From: Anas platyrhynchos | Taxonomy: Eukaryota; Chordata; Aves; Anseriformes; Anatidae | NCBI RefSeq assembly: GCF_047663525.1 | Contig: NC_092587.1 | Location: 47,018,501-47,082,500 of the forward strand | Length of the DNA stretch: 64,000 bases | Direction: 5' to 3' | Part shown: positions 1-12,300 of the stretch, one piece after another | How the letters are laid out: each line of letters begins with the position of its first letter | Numbering within the stretch: position 1 is the stretch's first letter | Notes under the pieces: generated by a model | Told to the model about the DNA's origin: nothing | Database searches by the model: none | The model's input: only the letters and a program-made list of their open reading frames with translations | Translations under genes and position numbers: made by a program

Positions 1-272
1 TAGTGTTTCTAAATTTCTAAGTGAAGGTATTTTAAAATAGCTTTAAAACGCTCGTCATGAGCAGAATTTTCTAACTAGCAAAATTAAGCAATTAAATTAG
101 ATTGCAAGCATTTGAATTCCTTATATAGGAAGTGTGTCAGACTTTCCATAGCCTTGTGCAGGGAAGTCAGAAGTTGGTAAAACTTTACAGTAGTTCATCC
201 ACTGAGTTAGTATATCAGTCCTTAAGGTAATATATCCATCGTCAATCCATTACATTTGTCTGTTCTTTCTAG

Positions 273-380
273 ATTACCCATTCCCAAGGAGCTGTTACAC
301 AAACACTAATGGATGGGACAGCACAACGAATACAGATCGTACCTTCAGATTCAGGCCTCTCTTTACCACAACGTATACAG
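273..380 (+). CDS. NR2C1: NR2C1 N-terminal coding exon (TR4-like segment)
   Basis: 108 bases, phase 0 at both ends, between acceptor TTCTTTCTAG and donor GTATGC. It encodes 36 residues containing [19 protein letters not shown], which resembles the N-terminus of the paralogue TR4 (NR2C2). It joins in frame to the next exon, giving a run of related RIQIV/KIQIV motifs. An ATG at 309 is in frame but twelve sense codons precede it within the exon, so the true start is probably in an exon before the window. A start at 309 on an alternative transcript cannot be excluded. Being a multiple of three, the exon could be skipped without shifting the frame. Confidence 0.82.
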
Positions 381-3300
381 GTATGCTTCATCCAATATAT
401 TTTAGAAGTAATGATGAGCTATTTATTTCCACCAATTTTCATGTATTGTTCTTTTTCATTTGCCTCATGTTATTTGCTAGAATGTAAATATTCAGTCCTG
501 GGTGCCAGGGGTTGTTTTTATATAAATAGAAATAAAACATTATTCCAATGCTTTCTTTCTTCCTTTTTACTCTAAAAAAAATTAAGATGTACAAAAATTA
601 TAAGTGCTGAATAGAATAAAGATTTTCCCCTAACACTGTAGTGATACTGCTCTTTGAAAACTTCTAGATTTAAACTTTTGAGATTCATTAATTCAACTAA
701 GTTGTTGGAGACAATTTGGAGCGGGGATGAGGGGAAATAACTGCATTATATTGTTGATACAAGTCTGAGAAATGTGTTAAGGGATGCTGGTTTGGGCCAT
801 TTCAACCAGTGTTATACATCTCAGTAAGCTAATTTATAGCCTAGCGAGGTAATAATCTCCAACTCATGCGAATGCTCTATTTTAAAATTTCCTCTTGGAG
901 AAAAATACTAACCACAGCAGAAATTTAACAAATATTCTCAGACACATGTTGTTGCACACAAAAACACTCCAGTTTGTGAGCCAACTGTTAGTATAATCTT
1001 GGTTGCTTTTTCTTTTGCTGCTTCAGTCTTCAGTATTCTTCCCTGTTTTTTTTTTTTTCCCCATTTCAGTGTATTGCATTCAAGCTTTGTCCTACCTTCC
1101 AAGATTCTTCAGTAGTGCCCCCATACATGATCTTTTGTTTTGTTTTACCACAGCCTGTATTCTAGTCCTGGTGTCAGCCTTATCTATCCAGTAGATTTTT
1201 ATTCTTTCAGCTACCTCCACTCCTTTTCTATGCTTTGTGTACAGCTGTAACTTTAATTAATTTGTATTAACCAGTTAACTCATGTCTCTTTCAGTTAACT
1301 CATGTCTCTTTATCCTGTTTTCTTCATCAGTATCTGTATGCTGTAGTGGGAAGACATTTAATGTAATTTCAGTATCAGGGTCTGCATGTAGGACAACATA
1401 TAAAACCACGACCCTTTGAAAGGCAAGACAGTTGTGTTGATTCAGAGCCAGTGGCAGACGTCTAAACCCTTTTGGAGAGGGTATAGGGGGGAAGAGAGAA
1501 CTACTTTCAGATAAGGACTGTAGCTACTGAAAATCTGAAGAACATAGAAGAACTGTATTTCTAGGGATAGTTTTGTTCCAATGTCCTTTATATAGTTTTT
1601 CATCATCTTGGGTAGCTGGGGTACCACTTGTTTCTGTCCCAGGTACTTTGTCCCGTGTCTTTTGTCACCACACTCATTGATTCTTGCTTCAAAATGGATG
1701 GTGAGTGCTTTGAGATATTGGTTGTCTCTTGTTTGAGACAGCACTCAGTAGAACAGCATCCTTCCTGCAACAGGCATCTACAAACATGGCAGCAGTGTAA
1801 ATAATAGTAAGAAATTAGGTATGGGATAGAAATTAGTAATTAAAACTTTCCACAAAGAAGAATTTTGGTGGAAAAATAAAATAGGTTGTATGAACAAATA
1901 CATTTCAGTCAAATGTTCAAAAAATATAGTAGATTGGTTCATTTTGAGCTTATCATTTCAGTTAATATTTTTTGCTTTTTTTTCACATAGAAAATTATCT
2001 GAAATCTTGAAATACAAAATCCTCATTAAAAATTGTAAATGTTAAATTTAAACTGTTCTTTAAAACATATTTCACTAGTCACCCATTTTAGGGAAATTTA
2101 ACATTTTGTCTCAGTGGTGGTTTCATGCTGGTAGGCAGCTCAGCACTACCACACTGTGCTTTCACTCCCCTATCCTCAAAAGGACAGGGGGAGAAAATAA
2201 GATGAAAAAAAGCTCACGGGTTGTGATAAGGACTGGGAGATCTCTCCGCACTTATCATCACAGGTAAAACAGACTCAACATAAGGGAGTTTAATGTAATT
2301 TATTGCCTATCATGAGCAGACTAGAGCAGAAGGAAACTAAAAGCAACCTAAAAACACCTTCCTACCCATCCACCATCTTCTGCCTCCTCTGCCCAAACAG
2401 CACAGGGGAGCAGGGGCTGTGGTCAGTCCCTAACACTTCATCTCTGCCGCTCCTTCACAGTCACTCTCTGCCCTGCTCCACATGGGAGCCCTCCCATGGG
2501 ATGCCGTCCTTCACAAACTGATCCTGCAGGTGCTGCCCAAAGACAATATGGATCCTTCAATATGGCTCCGTACCACAGGGTCCATCCCCCAGGAGCAAAC
2601 TGCTCCAGCACGGGTCCCCCATGGGTGGCAGCTCCCCCCAGACCTCTTGCTCCTGCGTGGGCTCCTCTCCATGGGCTGCAGCTCCAGCCCGGGGCCTGCT
2701 CCATGGGCCGCAGCCTCCTCCAGGCCGCATCCACCTGCTCCACTGGGGGCTCCTCCACCCATGGGGGGCCTGCAGCGTGGAGATCTGCTCCATGTGGGAC
2801 CCATGGGCTGCAGGGGGACAGCCTGCTCCACCAGGGGCCTCTCCACAGGCTGCAGGGGAACTGCTGCTGCCTGCCTGGAGCACCTCCTGCCCTCCTGCTG
2901 CACTCACCTTGGTGTCTGTAGGGCTGCTTCTCACTCCTCTCTGTCCCCACTGCTGTAGTGCAGCAATTTTTCCCTTTTCTTAAATCTGCTGTCAGAGATG
3001 CAACCAGCATGGCTCACTGGCTCAGCTTTGGCCATTGGTGGTTCCCTTTTGGAGCCATCTGGAGCTGGCTCTTATGTGACATGGGGCAGCTGCTGGGCTC
3101 TGCTCACAGAGGCCACCCCTGCAGCCCCACACCTCCAAAACCCTCCATGCTACCAAAACCCTGCCACCTAAAGCCAGTACAGTTTCTATAGAATAAAAGT
3201 TGAATGCCACATTGTTAAATGACATTTCTGTTCAAAACCAGCAGGTAGACACATCCTTTTATGTTTAAACATGCCTTTTTTTCCTAAAAGAGGAAGCGAG

Positions 3301-6300
3301 AATTATTGAGATATTTATTGAAATGATATTGAAATTAAACTCAAAACTTGTTAAAACTTGTTAACAGACTAGTCAATAAACAAAATGAAAGAAAATACTA
3401 TCCTCTGTTATCGTCAGGACACTTAAGTACATGGGAGAAATATATTTTTAGGCAGACAATCCTGAAGTAATATATTCCTGCTTTATGGCATGATCTCTTT
3501 GGCAACACTGAATTTCAGATTATTGAGAAACATAATTTGTTGTCTTTGAGCCCTGATGTATTTTCTTGAGAAGATAAGTAGTTTTCTCTTTCCCTCTGAT
3601 TATTTTCTCTTATCTCAATATTTTGGTACTGGAAGTTGTTATAAAGTTGTTATACTTGTGTGGAACGCTCCACTTCCAAAGTCCCTTTGAGATTTAGGTG
3701 GAGTTTTTACAGCTATCTGCCCATAAGGATTTATTGCAGACAGACTGCTCTTAATTGTTTGAACTGCTTTCTGTTAGCCTGTGTATTGTCAAACGCCTGA
3801 GAGCTGCAGAGAACATTTGCGCAAATTGAATAGCTTTGTATGGACATTAACATTACACTGTACGCACTATATCACGCAGTGAAAATACCTACCTTTTAAA
3901 CATAAGGGTCTGGACTATAATACTAAGTAGATAGTTTAGCATACATATCCAAAAAAATAATTTCAGCCTTAGCTCAAATTTGTATCTTCACTGTCTAGAA
4001 AATCTCAGGTTTTGAGCTAGCTTTATATTACACTTCATATAAACCCAACTAGATAAAGTATATGCCTTCTTTTGATGTATACAGTTGCACTTTTAGGTTT
4101 TGATAATGACACAGATTTTAGATGCATATCTTTTAAAGAATACATCTGGGTATTCAAGAAACAGCACGATACTCTGTGTTTGGCTTTTGTGTCTTTATGC
4201 ATGCAGTTGAGGATCACATGCATTGGATTTCTTCTAATCCCAGTGAAGTAGAGGTGCTTGGAGAGGGGAAGGGAACATCAGCTACTTTGGAAATAGCCAG
4301 AAAGGACACAAGAAAAATAAAGATTGTAAAATGAAGACAAATGGAATCTAAGGAGAAGGTTGAGGGAAGAAGGGATGTAAAATGGCAAGGAAGTTTTGCC
4401 TTTTAAGGAATCATAAAGGAATTGAAAGAAGAAATAAAGGACTGCTGTAGTCATTTGTGGTCCTGGGTATGTGTATATCTTAGAAAATTGAATGGAAAAC
4501 ACTGTGTTTATCATCTTGGTAACTTCTGCGGGGTTTTTGTCCTATCTTCCTATCCTGCCCCCCAGATCTCAAGGTAGTTGATGTTTGCTTTGTATTTTTA
4601 GCCTCTGATATTCTATAATTACCTGGTCTTCTAGCCTGAATAGGTCTTAATTGTGCTTTGCAGAGGGAAAAAAAAAAAAAGGAAAAAAAAAGTTAGATGC
4701 CTGAAATGTTAACAGCAAATTTGATTGATCTGTAATTCAAAAATAGTTTGCAGGAAATAGTCATTGTATAATGGTGCTCCTTAATCTCTAGAATAAACCA
4801 GGCAGTTCTTGGTATAAGCTTTTGGAAAGAAAGGCAAGAAGTGACTAAAAGTGTTATAGTGGAAGATAGATGGAATCTTGATTATTTTCTCAGAGAATTA
4901 TAATCTTCTTAACAAAGTTGGCAAAAAATGAGTTTGCTGGAGAGCTTTTTAATAAAAGTCTGCTGTGTTTGTGCTTGAAAATAGGAAAAAAAATGGAAAA
5001 AACAACCTGTAGGTCTCATTTTGAGTAAGTAATGAATCATGAAAATCATTTTTTTTCCTTAAAAAAAAAAAAAAAGAAAAAATGGCAGAGGCAGAGAAAA
5101 CAGAATTTTAACTTACTTTATTTAGGAACATACATGTAAAAAACAGACCCCAAAAAAATGAAGCATAAAATGTTTGTACAGTGGTGTGAAAATATTATTG
5201 CTTTTCTTGCTGTTTGATGCTTTCTTTTTTCACTTTGAAGTCTATGGTTGTTGTTTTAGGATGTTTCTTTTTAAGCATACAAATACAGGAGGTGCTAAGC
5301 ACTTTGCATGGTGTGCAGCTAATTCAAAGGTTAAAGATTTAACAGAAGCTTATGGGCCCTAGGGCTGAGTTACAGACACCTCAAATTCTGGATGCTAGAA
5401 TTGTCAGGGATTTTTGGTAGTTTTGTAAAAGCATGGGCCCTTTGTAAAAAAAAAAAAAAAAAAAGAAAGAATTCATGTTTTGACTTCAAACACAAAGGTG
5501 ACTCAAGTGCATTTAAAAGAAAGTGAAAATCCAAAGTTTTGCCTGAGTTTACTTAACTCTTGTGTGACAGAGGGGAGGACAATCCTACTTCACAGTTGTC
5601 AAAGGCAAAATTCCCGTTTTCTTCGAGAGCCCAGATGGGCCCCAAGGGTGATTACATTACCATAACAATTTGAGATAAATGTATTATTAGATTGTCACAG
5701 ATCAGCAGACGGGCCAGAAGATTCAGATTGTTACAGCACTTGATCAGAGCTCAGCAGGCAAGCAGTTCATCTTAACAAATCATGATGGCTCTACCCCAAG
5801 CAAGGTGATCCTTGCCAGACAAGATTCCACTCCAGGAAAAGTAATCCTAGCAACTCCAGATGCTGCAGGTGTCAACCAACTGTTTTTTGCATCCCCTGAT
5901 ATATCTGCACAACACATCCAGGTAGATAATCCACTTTATTTCATACTTTTGATTCAAATGGGATAAGAAGAGATGTTTTTATTTCCAAGTATGTCTGTCT
6001 GGGTTCTCCTTTTTCAATTTTTTTTTTTTAATGCTATACTTTTTCTTGCATTAGGACGCATTGTGGATACTTAGAAATTATGAACACATTTTTTTTGTGA
6101 ACTTACTGCTTTCAAAATTTATATCCATTTATATCCTGGCTCATGAGATTAGAAAGAAGTGTTACTTTTTTGTCATTTCTAGATGTACCAACAGTCCTTC
6201 TTTATTGCTACTTCATTGATTCTCCGTTTTCATATATTGTTGAAAAAATCATCTTTTCTCTCATCCTCATCACTTAACATTTCCTTCTCCTTGTTTTCCT

Positions 6301-9300
6301 TTTCATACACTGTCGTAACTACTGTTCACTGCTGTGTGAATTGTACTCCAAGGCAATTTCTCAGGGAGACTATTAGTAGGGAGTGACAGTGGGAAAGTAG
6401 CACTACAGATTCTGCATTTACAAAACCCAAAATGATGTGAGATTGTTACTAGTCAGGGTTGTAACTCCCTAAACTGGTCCCCAGTGCTCTTTACTCCACC
6501 ATACATTGTATGTGCTGCTTCCATAGTCCTTATGCTCCAACTTCCAAGCCTTCTGCCCCATATCCTCAACAGACGAGCATGTGATAGCACTGATTCCAAG
6601 AGGGAGAAGAGTATGCCCAGAAGACCTGGGAGATACAAGATCTTCTACATGAAGTAGAAGATTACTGCACTTCAGCTAAAGCACAGTTATCAAGTGTTGA
6701 TTTACCCATGTACATTTATTCTGCCATTAAATTACACCAGTGTGGCAGGCCAGGCAACATTAGGAGAGCTACAGTCCATTTAGTCCAGTATCTTACACCT
6801 AAAAAATGGCCAGAAACAGGTGCTTGAGTAAATGTATTAAAAACTGAACACATAAATATTGATTCTTCTGAGTGTACCCTTTCATTTCCATTACTTCATG
6901 ATTTAGAGGGACCTCCTGATGTGGAGAATGCAGTGAGACCTTACTTGATAGCTACCACTAAAGTTAATAACCTTTCTTGTTATTTATGATAGACCATTTA
7001 TGTTCTGGTCAGTATAATATCCTATGGCAGTAAAAACCATAGTAAAAATAGTAACAATGGATTTTTTTTTTTTTTTTTAACAAATCACTATCATATCCTT
7101 CTTCAAGTAATCTGTTTTCCCAAGTGAAGACTCCTGATCTTTTTAGTTTCTGCTTTTCTAGGAGTCAGGCCACTGCTCCGATTCACTACCCACATGTGCA
7201 AGCAGTATCAAAAGTCAATCCAACTGAGAGGAATTCCAGCATGTGTGGTGGTATCATACATTTCCTATTTTAGGTAGTCCTCAACAGACATATAAAGCAG
7301 TGGGATATGATTTGAAGTAGTCCTAATAGAAAGATTTTTTCAGAAGAAAGTTTAAAAGGTAAGAAGAGTGCCACACTGGTTTAAAGAACAAGATTCGGGT
7401 GTAGGGGAAGTGTGGACAGAAAATTAAAAGCTCTAGTTGTGCTTAGGCAATTTTGGCAATGTAGCTGAGTTTGAGAGGCAACAAAATATTTTTTTAGTTG
7501 AGTTAGGCTGTTCTGTTGTCAGCTAGTATGTAGTGGCAGAGATTGTTTTTGTTCTCCACTGAGAGACAGTGAAATATAGAGTACCATTCATTTGTTGTTT
7601 GACTTCATATTCTTTGGCCCCTTGCATGTTTTCTCTCCTAAATGATCTTTCATCTCCAGTTTTGTCTTTTTTGTCGTTTTTCTGTAGCCTTCACTTGAAA
7701 TGCCTGTTCATTTGCTACACAGAAAATCTCTCCTTTATTACATCTCATTTTTACATTGACACATTTTGTGAAATCCTTTCTCCCATCATGTGCTTCACCT
7801 TCAGTGGCTCTTCTTTGTTCTAATAATCGATTTTTATTCTACATATTCAAGGTCAGTTGATGAGTTCTCTGAGTCTGGGATTTTATTCTCCTCCTGGGCC
7901 AAATTCTGTCGTCCTTCCTGATCTGGAACTTCCAGTTTCAGTGAAGGTTTCATCTATGGAAGGACTTAAAATTTGTTTGTATATATTTTATATCATGTCA
8001 TGAATATGCATAATGGTGATGATGGAAATCAGGAAGGAACGAAAAGTTAACATTCTTTTAACCTATCATAACTATTTTTCTTAAAAAGATGCTATATTAA
8101 AAGAAAACTTAATAGGCAAGTCTCTGAGACAGTGCTGTTAACAGAGACTGACTAGAAAGAAATAGACTTCTTAAACATTCCCATATGTAAGTCTACTAGT
8201 TTCCAAACTTTGAAAAATGTGATTTTTAATTTTCTCTGTAGAAGACAGGGTACTTTCTTCTTTCACTAAGTAATCTTTCATCTTATCAGAGGTCCTTTTT
8301 TGAATATGCAAAGCAAGAATGAGAGTGTCTGAATTCCTATTAAGACACTGCGGAAGTCAGAAACTTGTAAAACTTCTAAATTATATCACTTTTTAGTGGA
8401 AAGAATAATTTTCTCTTTTCTTCTTTACATTATTGTCAAAATGGTGTTTGGTTGTCACTTACATGATCGTTTGGATTATTTCTTTCTTTATTTATTTTAA
8501 TGTATGTTATTTATTTCAGTGGGTTACAGTTCTTAAAGATCAAATAGAAGGCTGTAGTGCCTGCACTGTAGTGCTGTGGTTCTAACATGTGCTTAACGAA
8601 ACTTTACAGGTTCCAGAAATAAATTAATAAGACAAGACACAAATGCAGAAATAATGTCAAACTGTTACTGAAAGCTAAACTATCCACTTGATAATTAATG
8701 ATACTGGTCAGAATATGTTTTCTATTGGTTCACCAATTTATTGTTAAAAATGTGTATTGTAAAAATGAATCAACAATTACGAATGTAGAAATAACAGCCC
8801 TTTCAAGGCTTTTTTTTCTGTTTAATGCTTTTGCCTCTTTTGTACTATGATCAAGTCATTACACTGTAAATCCAAAATTCAACAAAAGGTATGTGTTCAA
8901 CAAAATGAGTATACAGATGATAAATGTTTTTCAAAACATCAGTCTATTCTGCAGAGGTAATACTTAGATAAAACAAAATCTTGAAATCTTACTGAAAGTA
9001 TTACAAGTAATACTTCATTGTGTCCTGATTAGGAGCTCAGTGACATGGCAGGTAGCTCAGTTCCTTTTTGTCTATGAGGACTGTAAAACGTACTCAAGAA
9101 AAGTTCATAATTTGTAGATTTAGTCCCTTATCTTAGAAGAAATCCACAAGCATGAGATTTATTTTAATCTTTCTTGATGGTAAGAAAAAGAAAAATGAAA
9201 TTCTTTCCTATTTTCTTCCAGATTTTAACAGACAACTCTCCCAATGAACAGGCCCTAAATAAAGTGTTTGATCTGTGTGTTGTATGTGGAGACAAGGCAT

Positions 9301-12300
9301 CAGGTATTTAACTTTTTTCAAGGTAGTACAATTTTATAAAAGTAGTTTAAAATTCTTCTTAAGCTACGTAATGCTTTGCATATATTATACACAATCAGGA
9401 AAGATACACTCTTTTTTTTGTAGCAGATAGTTACACTAAATTTTACTCTAGGGTCTGTGGGCGGGACTTGTTTATTGCTGTTTTACATCAAAAATTAAAT
9501 ATGTTTCCTACTAGATAATTTTTGCCGTTCTTTCTTAGGCTAATGCATTTTAATTTGGATTATAAAAATTGACTGACAGAATAACTTAAGTGACTTGCTT
9601 GTAAGATTTTTTTTTCTTAAAAGAAGGTCATGCAGTGAACTGACTGTTATTGTTGTCAGATTTTCTTAAAATAGATGAGGAAACCATTTGTTATTTAAAA
9701 TATGAAACCAGTAGGCAAGGAAGACACTGTAGGTATCTGGAAAAAAAAAAACAGCTGCTGACCTTAGGTTTATGTGGTTCCAGGTTTATAGTTCCAGTTA
9801 AAAATCAACTTAAGAAGAGTGTAGTTAGTTAGGTAAAATTAGACTAAGTAGGGAAATAATGGCTCCTTCAGAAGATTCTTGTGGTTTGTCTGATTGAAAT
9901 CTGTGTAATGGACCTCCAATAACATCAACATATGGGAACTGCAATTAAATACTCCTTTTTGAAAGTGACAGAAATAGAGTGTATGAAAATGCAGGGCAGA
10001 GGAGGGAAGTAGTTAACAGTAGGATTTCATCATGAAAGGTAGTAGGATGTAGAGCAAACTGCCTAGAAAATGAAATCGCCTAACATTTCTACTGCAGCCA
10101 AATTTAGCATAAGAATTATAGTTCCTAGAACTCTAAATGTATGTCAGATTTCACCCACATCAAAGGAAATTTATGCCAAACAAACGTAAGGTGATCTGGT
10201 TGGCCTGCTCCACCTGGGAGGACAGCTCTGGGTCCCCAGTGGAGGACTGGAGCATACCTTGAGAGGCTGCTGATCCCAGGTGCTGCTCATCCTGGCCTTC
10301 CCATGGACACTGAGCCCTGGTAGTGAATGTGGGGACAGTGCCATATTTCCCTGTGCAGCTGTAGGTGCTGGGGAGCCTCCCGTGTGGCAAGAAGTGGAGT
10401 GCCAACTGCCGTCAACAGATTCAGCAAGAAATTAATAAGCTCTTGGTTATTTGCCTGTTTGAAAAATGTATCCTGTTGAAGTGCTCTAAACCAGAAATGT
10501 GTTTCACTTACATTTTTGTGTTGTTCTATAGCCACAAGTTGTATTTTAAGATCTGTAACCTACGGGGAAAAATAAGAGTAAAGAAAAACTGTAAAGAAGA
10601 GGTATTACAATGTAAAACTAATGTCATGATTCCTGTTGTTTTGTAAATAGGGCGTCACTACGGAGCAGTAACTTGTGAGGGGTGCAAAGGATTTTTTAAA
10701 AGGAGTATACGCAAGAATTTGGTTTATTCATGCCGAGGAACAAAAGACTGTGTTATCAACAAACACCACCGGAATCGATGTCAGTACTGTAGGCTGCAGA
10801 GATGCATAGCGTTTGGAATGAAACAAGATTGTAAGTCTGAATAAGTCTAAATCATTTTAGCTGGCAGCTGTGTTAAAGTTTGTGCTACAAAATATATACT
10901 TTATAATATTACAACAGATTGTTATCTTAATTTTATATTTTTATATCATATATTTTTCCTTCAAAGAATTAATGCAAGTTTGGTGTGATCAGAAGTCTGA
11001 AATGCTTCAAGCACATCTATTGCTTGACAAACTTAAACCCGTTGCATGTGGTAAAAGAGAATGACTCATTGCTCCTAGGCTGCAAATGTCAAGCATGTCT
11101 CCACCTTTTTTTTGCACATGCAATTCAACTTTTCTATGTGTATTTTAAGCTACTGAACTTCTTAAATCCCTCTACCTTCTCGTCTCTTTTGCCACAACTT
11201 AGGTTACTGGCAAAGCTCTGCAGAGACCCTTACTCACAAGACAGAGATCCATAGTGATCTAGAGTGCAGTTCTTACCAATTCCTACAGATTTCAAGTTAC
11301 TTTTTAGGTTTCCTTACGCTGGACATAGTGATACCTTAACACCACTGTCATATCAGAATACTAAAAACAGCAGAAGTGAAGCAATACAAGAATACTTCAG
11401 TGCAAATACTGCCACACTGCTGCTGTACTCATGGTATTAGTGCTGTCCTTTGTTCTGTGCTATCTGGCTGTATTTTGCTGACCCTTCTGAACCTCTGTGG
11501 ACGTTGTCCTTCCAGCCCCCCATCTGCCAGCAGAAGCCAGTAATGTTTTTCCAGCACAGGGGAATTGAATTCAGAAAGAGAGGAAAAGCTGAGGGCATGA
11601 AGTGGATCTTCCCGTTACACTCGAGTTCAGCTGGCAGGACTTTGTCCCTCCACAGCACAAAATAGCTGGGGCTAGGGGTCAGAAGGCACAAAAGGGAACT
11701 CTGGGTCCTGGGGGAAGACTGCGTGGAGGAAAGGATTGTTCTGGGACAAGAAGTTTCGTTTTTCAGTGGAATAGGGAGAGGAAAGAAAACTCTAGGAAAG
11801 AAAACTGTACTGTCTGGAGCTGGAGCTTCCTCAGAGTGGTTATTTGTCCCTTGAAGAAGTCTTGGCCCCTTTTCAGCAAACTTGGATCCAGGTAGGGAGT
11901 ACAGGGGTAGCAAAGGAAGAGCAAGATTTTTGCCCACCCTTTCAAAGCACCATTCGTGTATTACAGGGTAGGTTTAATGGCATTGACAATACTTCAATAC
12001 TTGATGATACTGTGATCGTTGTTTTTGTAATAATTATCACTACAAAAATTGAAATAGTATCATAGTCTACTACTAACTTCAAAGGTTTTTTTTTCTTCAT
12101 TATACATTTTCCATTAACAGCATAACAGAATAAAGTTTTTTTGTTTTGTTTTGTTTTGTTTTTACTTTGTTTTAAAAAATAATCAACGTTCAGGGTTCTC
12201 TCCATAGGCTTAAACTGTTTCTGTGTGCAATACAATGTTAAAGAGGCTCTGCTAGCCAGTAGCCAGTGCTTATGAAGTTGGTGAATTGATGCACATTTTA

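Noticed and set aside
2438..3010. 190-codon minus-strand open frame
   Set aside because: It lies inside the solo LTR at 2107-3181; several overlapping frames on both strands are open because the sequence is GC-rich and repetitive, and the protein has no known domain.
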